Of a DNA stretch of 64,000 bases, positions 39,250 to 50,778 are shown piece after piece. The stretch covers positions 2,723,258-2,787,257 of the forward strand of contig JAJEKV010000046.1 of assembly GCA_021234155.1 (NCBI GenBank), in the 5' to 3' direction. The notes under the pieces were generated by a model, which saw nothing but the letters and a program-made list of their open reading frames with translations, was not told where the DNA came from and did no database searches. This DNA comes from Isoetes taiwanensis. Taxonomy: Eukaryota; Streptophyta; Lycopodiopsida; Isoetales; Isoetaceae. The translations under genes and the position numbers were made by a program. The stretch's first letter is position 1. Every line of letters begins with the position of its first letter.

Positions 39250-39471
39250 AAACAAGACTCATCGATAGAAGATGTAGGTAAGTTTCTCAACCAAGATTGT
39301 GCCTTTCCTGACTGTAGGGTTAAAGTAGTTAGCATTGTCTTTCAAAGCAAAAGGGAAGAATTGAGAGCTTTGTTGGCAGTGAATGCAAATTATTCTGCAA
39401 TGCCCAGACTGAAAGGCGTAGATTGGAGTCTTGATTATTGGGACTTTGACGAGTTTGGTCCATCTTTGTAA
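39250..39471 (+). pseudogene. COMM-domain-like fragment
   Basis: The frame reads SSIEDVGKFLNQDCAFPDCR, VKVVSIVFQSKREELRALL, YSAMPRLKGVDWSLDYW and ends at a TAA (39469-39471). The pattern (helical VV...KREEL..L, then a short PRL...DW.LDY strand) is that of the linker and start of the COMM domain of COMMD proteins. Those are small subunits of the Commander trafficking complex. The rest of the COMM domain and an N-terminal helical domain are missing. The fragment ends within 5 bases of the dynein fragment on the other strand. It is either the last coding piece of a partial gene or a captured fragment. The family call rests on motif resemblance only. Confidence 0.45.
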
Positions 39472-39474
39472 CAC

Positions 39475-39827
39475 GAGGCGAGATCAGATGCTGGTGGCTC
39501 AATAAAATGTTGCCCCAAGTTTGTTGACACAAAATCCTGTAAAGAAATCATCATTAGACAGCTGTATCTAAATGCAAAATGACGAGAACCACTTAGAAAT
39601 GTTGGCATACTTGAATGCCAAGGAAAGCTCTGGCAACTCTTAAACATCTCAATACTAAGAACTTCTGAATCATATTTAACTTTTCATTCCATTCACCAGC
39701 AAGTTGCTGCCTATGAGCTTCTGAACTATCAAAGTACTTTCTGTAATGCTCAATATTCTCCACAAAAATGGTCATCAAAGCCTTGAAAGTTATAAAGCTT
39801 GCTAAGGCTTTGAATATCTTTCCATGA
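39475..39827 (-). pseudogene. Dynein heavy chain fragment, two exons
   Basis: Dynein heavy chains are the motor subunits of axonemal and cytoplasmic dynein. Exon 1 (39611-39827, after a TTGCAG acceptor) encodes SWKDIQSL and, after a shift, ENIEHYRKYFDSSEAH, LAGEWNEKLNMIQKFLVLRC and LR. Exon 2 (39536 down to about 39475, after a TTACAG acceptor) continues DFVSTNLGQHFIEPPASDLA. The W/F-DSSEAH...EWN-KL--QK-LVLRCLR...Q-DFV---LG--FIEPP pattern is the conserved segment before the C-terminal AAA part of the heavy chain. The two exons join in phase (GIQ then DFV). After SCYKDG the conserved continuation is missing, and no other dynein exon was found nearby, so this is a fragment. Confidence 0.75.
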
Positions 39828-40417
39828 CTGCAAGAAAACTCGAATTTTGGTCAGCTATCATGCATGAAAGACGAAACAGTCTAAAAGGCACTCACTGTTG
39901 CAATAAGCCATTCTGGTGCAGGATTTGGTTTAGATTCTATAGTATCAGAAGAACTTGTGAGAAGGAACGCCATTCAACAAGGTCTATCTCACCTCGGTCC
40001 TGTACATAAGCATGTCAGCTAATCAAAAACACTGCTATGAGCATGAATTTGGAGGTTCATGCTTCTAGTCTTCCAACAGATCATCTGGGCTGTCTAACCC
40101 TGGGAAAAAATAGGTACTATTATAATGATTGTAATTTGTGAATTATTCACACATTACTTCTCTGTTATTTTGTACATATCTCTCGTTAGAGAAAAACTTT
40201 TAGATCAATGTCTGAAAAAGCTTCTGCTCCTTTGATCTTATATATTTTCATTCTCTCAAGTAGAGGCCTTGATTTTGTAAGTGAAGCATACAGATTTGAA
40301 CTAAATGCGTGGCAGCCCTGCCCTTTTTCTGCAAGCCTTTTTCTCCTCTTCATCTCCCTCTTTTGGCTCCCAACCATGCAATCCTTTAAAGTTGATACGC
40401 AACTATGATATTTAACC

Positions 40418-40612
40418 ATGGTGAAACAACTTCTTATATGCGTGGCTAGCCTTTTGGCCTTGCTTGCCGCTATTGCTCATGGCCTCCACTCTGTTTGCTA
40501 TGCCATGGATTCCAGTCCTGCGCTCCAGCAATTTGCAGACACATTACCCTTGCACCGTAATAGACCCAGACGCAACAGAAGAAGTGATGCTTGCATCCTT
40601 CAATCTGCATAG
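40418..40612 (+). CDS. 64-codon ORF with signal-peptide-like start
   Basis: MVKQLLICVASLLALLAAIA with HG at residues 21-22 gives a textbook hydrophobic signal segment and small residues before a possible cleavage site. The remaining residues (LHSVCYAMDSSPALQQFADT) and a basic end RNRPRRNRRSDA have few cysteines. It could be a small secreted protein or an N-terminal exon. No homologue is recognised, and frames of this length arise by chance. Confidence 0.3.
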   Translation: MVKQLLICVASLLALLAAIAHGLHSVCYAMDSSPALQQFADTLPLHRNRPRRNRRSDACILQSA

Positions 40613-42505
40613 ATTTTACTAAAGACTGCATACATCACAAAAGTGCCAACTCGTTTGTATCAGCTGCGCATCACAATACGCACATCACAAAAGCACCAGC
40701 TCTTTTGTATCAGCTACACATTCAGAATAATTTCTATTAAGGTAATTATATTTGCCAGAATGATATGAGAATGATGCATATATGCAGAAATCGAAGCATT
40801 TAGAATCATAACTAACCTGTGATGAACGATTTGATTACTACAACATTCTGGGTGATGAACGATTTGATTACTATAGCATTCTGGTAAGTTTGGGCTCAAT
40901 TTGAAAGATAGCATACAACGTACAACAAACATTGATGTCTCTTAGCAAGTTCAATATAGATATATCCCATTTTCTTGTTGGCCTTTTTATCACAATAGCT
41001 TATTAAGATTTTGGCTCCAGAATTAACATTTGTGTTCTCATTCATGAAAGACAAAAAGTAACAATTAAATGGTTCTTTTGGTTCTTCCGGAAGAAAATTG
41101 AAGGATTCAAGATTTATTCAATAATGAGCATCAAGAAGAAGCTTATTTTTCTCGGTCAAAGGAAATTGAACATCAATTTGATCTTCAAGTATACATTGGA
41201 GATACTAAGGTGAGAACGTACTTGAAATATAAGTTGGAGATATGAAGAACCTAAAGCATGATGATGCCCATATGAAAAAGTAGCTTCTTCAATATATGCC
41301 AAAACAACTTATGCCAATGCAACTTAGTTTGCCACCTCCATCTATAGTACAATTACTATTACTTTTCAAACTAATGAAGCTATTACAAGCCAATCTTCTT
41401 ACAATGATCTGGAACCTTATAATCTTCATTAAACCATGCTTCCTACGATATTTCTTGCATAAAAGCTTCTTGTTCATCACTTATATTTGCATCTAGAATG
41501 CATCCAGATCTTGAACACTTTCAAAGTTACCTTCTAAGCTTGCATGCAAAGTAAAGCTTGGTTGTCCTACCTCAGAAACCTGACCAGACTCAACAGAATC
41601 CATTGCACTACAAGGATAACTAGAATCTCCATTAGAAACTATCCACAAACTATTAAGTCTATAACGACACTACAACCTGTAGTGAAAACCTGTAAAACAA
41701 GAATAAAAATTCAGTAAACATATAAAGGAAGGAAGGAAGCAAACCTATAAAGGAAGGAATTCGCTAAACATATAAAAAAAAAAAAACATAATATATTAAA
41801 GCAGCTAAGAACATACCTTCAACAACACCTGAAAGTTTCCACTTGAATAAGAATTCGAATAGGAACTGCTATTAGCACCACTTGTCATTTAAAAAACAAC
41901 AAAGAAATCCACTACAAGTACTGCCTATAAGAAATATCCTGTAACCTGAAAAGAAACAACAAGGATTTAACTAGAACTTAGAATAAATGATAAAGAAAAA
42001 GCTAGAGACAAGAAATACCGAAAAATATTGCTCCCTTGAACAAAATTTCTTCACAAGACCTTCACTGTAACAGACTTTCGCCAAGATTGTTGCAACATAA
42101 CTCACAAGCAAAGTAAGTTTGAAGAAAACTTCATTATGACGACTTCCAAGCAACAGAGTTTCACCTTAAAAGATCTTTTGAAAGATCACTCAAAGACAGG
42201 TCCACAAGCACACTAACCACCAAAAATTGACAATAGAAGACGAGCACCAAGGGAAAGAACAACCAAATCAAACAAACTCACCAGAGATCTGTAACCTCGA
42301 AGGGATCTTCTGGAAAAATGATCCGCTTAAAATCTGTCTACCAAACCACATGGGCCAAACCAACAGCTAAAATGTCGATGCAGGATCCTAGCACCATAGC
42401 TCCGGCGATAGAACTTGGACGAAATGGAAGAGAGAGAAAATGGCTAACGTGGCGTCGTAAATGGGAAATTTGGGGTCTAAAAGGTTACGACAGGAAACTC
42501 TGCTC
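40613..42505. other. Intergenic, no supported gene
   Basis: The sequence is AT-rich with several short frames. A duplicated GTGATGAACGATTTGATTAC occurs at 40820 and 40853. GGAAGGAAGG microsatellite tracts lie near 41730-41755, and an A-run lies near 41776. Confidence 0.4.
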
Positions 42506-42589
42506 GCAGGAGGTTTCCTGGAAGAAACCCTTGGCGGCGCCGTCGCACTTGGCGAAGCCACCAGGGGTTTCTTCTAGGAAACCTCCTGC
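42506..42589. repeat. Foldback: 25-bp inverted repeat, one mismatch
   Basis: The left arm 42506-42530 begins GCAGGAGGTTTCCTGGAAG and the right arm 42565-42589 ends CTAGGAAACCTCCTGC. They pair at 24 of 25 positions around a 34-nt GC-rich loop. It lies inside a 102-codon frame (42318-42626), which is therefore doubtful as a gene. Confidence 0.8.
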
Positions 42590-45500
42590 TCTCGGAAGTT
42601 TCCCCTTTCGAAATGTGGTATGGTAGAGTCTATGACAAGTATGACAAAGAAGAATTCCATTATCAAAAGAGGCTTGGATATACAAGTGTGGCCAGGTTTT
42701 TGAGCAAGTAAAGATCGCGCTCATGACATCACTAGCACTAAGCCTCCCTGATCCAGAGCTATAGTATGAACTCATTATAGATGCATGTAATGAGGGAACA
42801 TGTGCAATGCTTATACATGACAACGAGGTGATAGTTACGACTGAAAGGAATTCAACGGGCTCAGATTTGAGATATCAACACACAAAACAAAATTGCTTGC
42901 GTACATATGAAACTTAGAAACACTATCTACTGAGCTCTTCATTCAAGTTCTACATTGGCTGTAACACGTAGCATGTTAGAAAGGCCCAGTATTAGCCTTG
43001 GAGGTTGATAACAGCCTCTTAACATCTAGTTAGTATTTAAAAGGGATCTAGTCATTATGGGTGATGCCTTACAATGCAATGCTTTTATAACTGACATACA
43101 TGGAATGCACACATCATCTTTTTGTAGAGAACATCATTTCCCTTAGAAGGGACATGTAGCATGAGGAAGGGGTTGCTAGAGGAGATCAGGGGATTATCTT
43201 GCAGGAAAGGAAGGAACCATAGAGTGACATTGTTGGGGCAGTCCTCGCCATCACATGAACCGCATCAGACATAGCCAAAAGCACTTCTGTCATCGCCAAA
43301 ACTACGAACACCTTTGCTTAGGGGTAGCGCCAACATTTCTGCCTTCATTATTTGCCATATCCGTGATCATTGATAGGTAGGATCTTTTTGGATAACAATG
43401 AATTTTGTGTACCTTGTTGAATTTTCTGTGCCATGGCCCCCTTTAGGATCCTCGTGGACGTTAAAATAATCCGTCCATCCGTCCGTTCGTCTATATCGCT
43501 TAGAGACGTGATCCAGTAAATATGCTAAGCTTAAATTGGAAAAATTGATACCCTTATGGGCCATTCCTAAGAGAGGGGTATGATTTATCTACCTTCCTTC
43601 AAGGGACATAATGTCCCCAACGTTTTACCTCCAACCGAACATGATTGCTCCTATATGCAAAGACTCGCAAGAGACGCAGAAGGAAGTGGATCTGTAGCCT
43701 GTCATGCTCTAGCATGGTGTCTGCCAACTATCATTCAAAATGCATATCTCTTAGGAGTCAAAGCCATAGCTCAATTGGCCAAATCCTTGATATGTAAGAG
43801 TCAACCTTAATCTGTAAGATAAGCTAGATAATTTTTTATTGCACTTTGATGTATGAAGCTCTTGAGGGTATCTTGAGAAATAGATGTATATACGCATATT
43901 TTCTTCTTCAATTATGTTATAGTCATAATTTGCGTTGCAGGCTCAGCTCACATAAAGGTATTGAAATGGAGAGGATGTCTCACCAAACATTAGAGGTAGC
44001 CTTCCACGTGTTTTACTAGAATCAAAACTAGTGTTGTTTGGAATAGGGCTCTCATGCTGATGGAAACTCTTTTGACTTACCTAGCCATGCAACGGTACAT
44101 TAAGAATTACAGTATTTGAAAGCATTAGGAAGGCAGTAATATGCTAAACTGGGCCTAAGGAATATTTAGTTCACAAAAATGGAAAGGTCGAACAACTACG
44201 TAGCTAGAGAAACGATTAGTTCAATACTAAGAAGGAAGCATGGTCAGGTAAACTGCGTAGTTTTATACAAAAATTGGATTCTTATTTGGCCGCCAATTAG
44301 AGTTAGAGTAGTATCAACAGTAGGATCAAACAATACAATTAAAAAGATCTGTAGAAAATGGAGAAATAACAGTTCCTTTTTAAGTCGATAAAGTCCACTT
44401 AAGGGAAGATTACAGTGTTAGCACTGAGAACAATAGGCCATGGGGTACTACATGAAAGGATGTCTCATATATTTTGTATAATGATGTAAATAAATAAGCC
44501 GCCCCCCGGGGAAGGGGGGGTCCTAGCCATGTAAAATTTGAATCATACATTAATTAATGAAGTGGTCCACATGAGATATTGAGGCATTGTCAATGTTGTA
44601 TATTTCATACATTTTTAACATGTCATTCCTACAAAGACCATCCAACCCAACCAGCTCTTCCTTCATTCACCCTCTCCTGATGGTTGTTAGCCAAGTAATG
44701 CATGAGCTTTTGATTAATCCATTCCTTCTCTTCTTTTGAGAGCCATGGAGCTAGTCTATTCCTTAATCCTTTCTCAACATCAAGTGATCGACCATGACAG
44801 GGATTATCTTCTTAATTCACATGAATTTTTTTTGTGATAATTCATTTGAGTGCAGTCTGGAAGAAGGTAAATTCGTCTTGATGTCAAATGACATTGGCAA
44901 CCCATTTCCTCTTGTGCATGGAGGTGCTGGCTGATCTTCTATAATATAAGTGTTTTCAGCTTTATCCTCATGTCCATAATTGCATCAATACCTTTGGGGC
45001 ACAATGCAAACTAAATTAGCAATTTATCTTAAGCTGGAATTCACACTCTTCTACATTAATGAAACCAATGCTAGGGACATACATCTTCAAAGTCAAATAG
45101 GATTCTTTGGCCGGTTGGGATAGATCTTTATTCCTTTAGGAGCTTATTATATGAAATTGCATGCTGCCTCTCCACATTTTTGCTCTCCAGCAATAAAATC
45201 AACATGGGAGGCAGGAATATGGCATACCCATACCAACAAGGTTCCACCTCCCTGATGAGCTGGTTTCATGATGCTCTTTGATTTTCCATGGCAGTTGGGT
45301 ATAGTCGAACAAGCCTTTTGGAGGGTCAGCTTATATAATGCTTGCTTGCAACTACCAAGACTGAAATTTGAGACTAAGGACCGAAAAAATTACCATTTTG
45401 ATTCTTGGCACTAACCTCTTCTCTCTTCTCCTCGATATTCCTTGAATTTGTGACATACAACTTCAAAACGATAGATTCAATCAACTATATAGGCAATGCT

Positions 45501-46898
45501 TTCAAACTCTTTTGGGTTGGAAAAGAATCGGAGCAGGGATTAGAAAAGACGACGATTCCATGGGGTGATAAAGGAGACACGTGTTGATACTCTATTCGAC
45601 CAATCGTGCGTAGGCTAAAACATTTCGAGAAGAATATACGTGCAAAAGTAAGACGGCATTTCTAGCCATCAACGGGGTTATCCAAGACTGTTAGATGCCA
45701 CCACACATAGGGCATGCAAGGTCTCATATGGGTGGTTCTAAAGCGAAGAGGAACTTTAATGGTATGATCCAACCAGAAAGAATCTCTGCGGACGTGAATC
45801 TATGGAAGGGAATAACCTTTGAGGAATAGTTATATGGTGATTCTGGAGCAAAGAACACACCCAACAACGATTGGAATTACCTAGTCGGACAGAAGACCGA
45901 GATGGCTTGCGAACCTGATAGATGTCAAGTACTGGCTTGCCATCCCATTTTGTGAGGTGATTCCATCTCAGGGGATTACACAGCTGTGATTCTTTTTAAA
46001 GGAGTTATTGTGGAGGTGATTCCTTTAATGGAAGGAAGGAAGGAAGGAAGGAAGGAAGGTTCTTTTATCGTCCGCGGAGGCCAATCGGTCTATGGGACCC
46101 AAATTACACGGAGTAACTAATGGATGATTCTGTCTATGGGAATATTTGACTGGAGATTCCACCATCTGTCCACTAGGATAAAAATTGTGTGATTATGTCT
46201 ATCAGGATAAAACATGTGTGATTCCTTCCGGCAGTATTTTCTCATTGTGATTTTGCCAGGAGGGTTATTTCAAACATCTAAGATCATCGTAGACGGAGGG
46301 ATGGGATCCATCGAAAAGCACATGCCAGTGTCAGGTACCCAAAACAGAGCCCCCAGAATGGAACCCATTGGGGAGTGGATGGTGATACCGAGAAAGGTTA
46401 TCATGTGAACATATCACTACACTCAAGGTGAACGTATTTTGAGCCATCCATGTCTCTTATCAAATAGTTAAAGTACTTATACGAGAACATAGTACATTAG
46501 GAACTCAGCGCTCTCATGTTTCTCATGTTGCATGATGATGTGGGCCAAGGATAAGTTGGCAAAAATGCAATGATCAAAAGTGAAATACGGTGTTGCAAAT
46601 TGGGATTGAATTACATAGCATGTTAAAGTTAATACACATATGCAAGATAAGGAAAGAAATGCGTGCAACGTAAGGAGACAAAGATAATATAATTTAGCTA
46701 TTTTGTGTATACAATACAACATACCATGTAATACACTATTTCACGAAAATTGGCATGATCCAAATCCCCCCCCCGGTTAGCCTTGTAAAATAAGACTAGG
46801 TGCATTTGATGCACGGAATGAACTTTGGGATATCTTATATCTAAGCATTCTTATTCGCGTATAAGATTCTTTAGTGAAATCTAAGGTAGAAATGCAAG
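42590..46898. other. Intergenic, no supported gene
   Basis: Scattered frames of 60-80 codons have no motif. G/C homopolymer runs occur at 44504-44520 and 46764-46776. The sequence has transposon-like AT-rich character, but no element ends were found. Confidence 0.4.
46029..46059 (+). repeat. (GGAA)n microsatellite
   Basis: GGAAGGAAGGAAGGAAGGAA and further copies give about seven uninterrupted tetranucleotide repeats. Confidence 0.9.
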
Positions 46899-47783
46899 CT
46901 AAGCCTTGAGGATAGGTTGCAAATGAGGATGATCCAAGAGCTGGTCTACAACAAGCTGCATAAGATGCTTGTGGTGGATGCTAGAGTTCTTAAACTGAAT
47001 AAAATGAAAATCCAAGATATCCTGGTAACATTGAGCAGAGACTGGCATGGTATTGTGAGTATTAGAGTGATGGCGTTTTCGTCTGAGGGGCTTGGATGCA
47101 GCATACTTGGATTGAAGTTTCAAGAACTGAGCCTCGTCTAAAAAGTTAAGCTTTGCTTTTTTTCCTTTGATTTGCCTTGCAGCGGTATCATATGCAATAG
47201 CGGCCTCCTCTGCTGTACAAAAAGAGCCCAGCCAAAGTCGTGTCTTTTGTCTAGGATCTCGAATCTCTGCCGCCCATTTGCCCGATGGTCTTAGCCTCAC
47301 GCCCCTATATTGTCTCTTTCCCTTCTTTGCCTTTGAACCCACTTCCTCTTCCTCCCCCAAAGGCATTTGCATTTCTTCCTTCACCATGGGAATTACCTCA
47401 AATTGCAACTTGTCATTTTCTTCATTTGCAAAACTATGTTCTTCCTCCTTCACAATGGGTAGCATCCCTGCCCAATTTGTCTCACACTTAACAAACTTGC
47501 AGGATTTCTTCTTGTCCTCATCCTCATGCTCATTTAATGATGCTTCCCAAGCATGCCATTTTTCTAGCACTTTCTCTGAGGCCCCATCTTCCTTTAGCAT
47601 CGTATCTATTGAAGTCTCTGCCACTTTAACTGAATAAACCTTATTACTATCTGGAATGTCATCCTCAATAGAAGGAGAACATTCCCAATATTCCAAACAA
47701 TTTAACTCCCAATTTTCCAAACCCCACTCTTCAACAAACGGATCATAATTCGGATCATAACATGTAATTATTCCTTGACACAT
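46899..47783 (-). CDS. AP2/ERF-family transcription factor
   Basis: An intact intronless frame of 294 residues. A single AP2 domain lies at about residues 157-214 ([19 protein letters not shown], then [20 protein letters not shown] and [10 protein letters not shown]). Ala and Asp occupy the two positions that mark ERF rather than DREB proteins. The WLG and RAYD-like motifs are present (IAYD here). The domain would bind GCC-box-like DNA in the nucleus. The N-terminus reads MCQGIIT, echoing the MCGGAI(I) start of group VII ERFs, whose Cys2 serves as an oxygen-sensing N-degron. The middle is acidic and contains two VKEE motifs (residues 111-114 and 134-137) that fit the SUMOylation consensus. 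A Lys-rich run precedes the AP2 domain. Subgroup placement (VII-like) is tentative. Confidence 0.92.
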   Translation of the reverse strand: MCQGIITCYDPNYDPFVEEWGLENWELNCLEYWECSPSIEDDIPDSNKVYSVKVAETSIDTMLKEDGASEKVLEKWHAWEASLNEHEDEDKKKSCKFVKCETNWAGMLPIVKEEEHSFANEENDKLQFEVIPMVKEEMQMPLGEEEEVGSKAKKGKRQYRGVRLRPSGKWAAEIRDPRQKTRLWLGSFCTAEEAAIAYDTAARQIKGKKAKLNFLDEAQFLKLQSKYAASKPLRRKRHHSNTHNTMPVSAQCYQDILDFHFIQFKNSSIHHKHLMQLVVDQLLDHPHLQPILKA

Positions 47784-48892
47784 TTTGATAAAACAAGAAT
47801 CAAGCTTCCCAAGCAGGAAAAGGGGTAAAATATAGCTGGAAATTAAAAGGATCTATCAAAACAACTTCAGCTAACCAGAAAAGAGGTCAAACTTCTTAAA
47901 AAAACAGATGGCACCTTAGGTATGTCAACTTTTATAAATTTGAGAACTTGAAGACCAATATAGCACTTAACACAAATGAATGTGAACTAAAGCTTAGCAA
48001 TAACCACCTAATCTTTTCACTAAACAAAATGCAAGTATCGTATTTATTAAGAACCATATGAGTGGGGATATGTGACAATTATGCGAGTGCATCGTAGTGC
48101 CTTATGCCGCCACCAACTTAAAGAAAGAATTTTTTTCTCTTGGACTAAGTTGCTAAATATTCTTGTTTCCACTAATCAATTGTCACAAAATGTTAAACAA
48201 ACAGCTAATATCACAGCTAGACTAGTGCTCGTGCGCTCGTTTGCTTATATTTCCACGTAACTTCATTTTCTTTCTCAAATTATGGTCAATTGGACTAGAT
48301 GCTCGTGCGCTTCTTTGCTTATATTTCTATGTAACTTCATTTCCTTTCTCAATTTATGGTCATTATTTATAATGGTTTATCCATTTGGTTAGTTTTGTCA
48401 CTTAAACTTAAACACTCATTATACATTAGCTGCATCCCATTTACATTTGAATAAATGGATTTTATTTTTGCTATATTGAAATTCTCTTTAGAATGGCTTT
48501 AAAAACAATTGCACAACTCTAACGGCTATAAATTGAGGTTTTGAAATAAAATATAATAGAATAGAATAGTTTTTTTAACGTCCACGGAGACCAATAGGTC
48601 ATGGGTTGACCAATAGGTCCTGGGTTTTAAAGAGTTAATGTGTTATCTTTCACACTCATATTGTTGATACATGTTATTTTAGTCTCCATCGAGATAAAAA
48701 ATTAATTCAATTGTGTAGCTCAAGGTAGGACTCTAAAGCCGAATGGTGGTAATAACATGTAGTTCACACTTTCAATCCCAGGTTAGTGGGTTCTATAAAT
48801 ACTCATGTTAATGAATATTGAATTGAATTGCATATTGCCACAATACCTATTTGCAGGTATCGGAGACCAAGGATCTGCCGGAAACTGGAGCC
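47784..48892. other. Intergenic between ERF and DUF829 genes
   Basis: The two genes are divergently oriented, so both promoters lie here. A tandem duplication of about 70 bp is at 48222-48363 (GCTCGTGCGCT...CTTTCTCAA). From 48710 to 48800, GTAGCTCAAGGTAGGACT and TTCAATCCCAGG resemble degenerate A and B boxes of a tRNA-derived SINE, but I am not confident. No ORF is supported. Confidence 0.4.
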
Positions 48893-50778
48893 ATGAAGGA
48901 GGAGAGCACGAATGAAGGCTCCTGGTACTGGGTTCGAGATTCCGGTGGAGCCAGTTCTGGCTTAGTTGTTATGTTCTCTTGGATGTTCAGCAAGCGCCAA
49001 TACCACACTCCTTATGTTAATCTTTACAATTCATGTGGTTGGGAGTGCCTTATATGCCAGCCTCATGTTCTTAACCTGTGAGTTTCCTTGTTCGTCTTCA
49101 TCCCACTTCATTGATTTGCCGCTATTGAACTAAAACTTGGTATTTTCCAAGTAATTGATTGATTTGAGTTGTCTTTTTCTTTGGCACCACAGTTGGTTCC
49201 CAAATCGTGCGTTAACGCTCGCCATCCGAATATTAGACGAGCTTGCCAAGGTTTTCTTCTATATAAGATGGTGTTTGAAACATACCTCTTTTTGTTTTTT
49301 TCTCTCACATTATGGCTGTGCAGGAATTGGAAAATAGACCAAGACCTGTAATTTTTGCCTCCTTTTCAGGGGGTGCAAAAGCTTGCCTCTACATTATTTA
49401 TCAGGTACGTTATATACATACCTCCTCCTTCAGAATTGACTCAGGAACACACAGGCATAAATATCACGTGGCTATGGATGTAGGAGCATATGGTGCTTGT
49501 GAGCATCTAAATATCCAATAAAAATGGTCAGGAGATAATGACTTCTCAAAAAATATTTCTGTGATGCATTAACATCGTACAGGCGCCTGTCTGCTGTAAT
49601 CATTGTGGCTTGTTCTCCATTTTTTTATACTAATTTTATAAGCCTCATGAGAAACCTAAATGTTCCAGTTTGTTCAACAATCATTGTAGTTGGATGAGAT
49701 ATCCTTTCAAATTCAGATATGGAATATGATTGGATTTTTTCCTTGTGTTTTGACGTATAGAAGTGCTCATACATTATTTGCTGTACAGATACTTCAAGGA
49801 ATAAAGCCTATGCCAAATGGCAAGCAGGTTGGGATTTGTCTAAGCTTCCTTTTTCTTTCTTTTTGAATTTTCAATTTGCAAGATGTAACATGCACTTTTC
49901 TCAATGCAGGAGAAGTATTTATTAGTCAAGGCTTGTTTAGCAGGTCAAATTTATGATTCATCACCAGTGGATTATGAAAGCAAATATGGTGTCCGATTAG
50001 TTAGGGAGCAATTAGGAGGATATTTGAAGCATAACATTGTTGTAAAGGCTGGTCTACTTGCCACATCCAAAACTTTAGATGTGCTATTTGCCACAAGGTT
50101 TCAAGCGGAACGTGAAGAATATTGGCAAGCTCTATATGCATCTGCGGTAATGCTTTATGCATGAAAATGTTTACTTCTTTTCCACAAGCTGAGACGGCCA
50201 CTCTCTGCAGGGGCTTGGTCCAGCCTTGATCCTGTGCTCAAAAGATGATAAACTGGCACCTTTTGAGGTCATCCAAGACTTCAGCACTAAGATGAGGAAT
50301 GCTGGCTGTGATGTAACACTGATTTCTTGGGAGAGTTCATCTCATGTTGGTGAGTGCAAGTACAACAGATATATTGCATCCCATATTACATTCCATTATA
50401 TAGGCCGTCAGCTGTTTTTACCTAATTTGTTTTGTAGCTCATTTGCGGGACCACCGTGATGACTATCATAATGGAGTATCAGCATTTCTTGGGAATGCTC
50501 ATCGTGGATACATTGGAAAAATGATACAGTCAGATGGGTCAAGCCTTCTACCACCGGAAGAGCTAAGAAAAGCAGTTGGGAACTTTGGTGCCCAATATGC
50601 TCTGAAGCGTTACTCTTGCTTGGAAAATGCTGAAATTTTCCCAAGGGGCAGGTTTGCATCAGCTGGGAAGGTTCGCATGCCAAGGGATGAAATTCATGAT
50701 TTGCAGCAGGAATTTGGCAAGCAGTTAATAAATGGACGACTTATATTGACAACCCCAGCCCTAAGGTCAAGATTATAG
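48893..50778 (+). CDS. DUF829/TMEM53-like alpha/beta-hydrolase-fold protein
   Basis: Seven exons join in frame with GT-AG introns: 48893-49077, 49193-49250, 49324-49404, 49789-49827, 49910-50146, 50211-50349 and 50438-50778, giving 359 residues. The start chosen is ATG 48893 (MKEESTNEGSWYW); a CAG at 48856 means an upstream exon is possible. The N-terminal part has LVVMFSWMFSKRQYHTPYVN and LYNSCGWECLICQP. The nucleophile elbow is FASFSGGAK (Ser96). A later acid is in ILCSKDDKLAPF (Asp212/213), and the His is in SSSHV (His245), so a Ser-Asp-His triad is plausible. In animals TMEM53 sits at the nuclear envelope; the plant members have no agreed role. Length and exon pattern look normal for the family, and no damage is seen. 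Confidence 0.9.

Noticed and set aside
42318-42626. 102-codon plus-strand ORF
   Set aside because: Its C-terminal third is the foldback sequence, and the composition of the rest is not protein-like.
47167-47637. 156-codon plus-strand ORF
   Set aside because: It is antisense to the AP2/ERF gene, whose minus-strand reading has a clear domain.
48710-48800. tRNA gene or SINE
   Set aside because: A-box-like and B-box-like strings are present, but no cloverleaf can be drawn and no target duplication was found, so neither is called as a feature.
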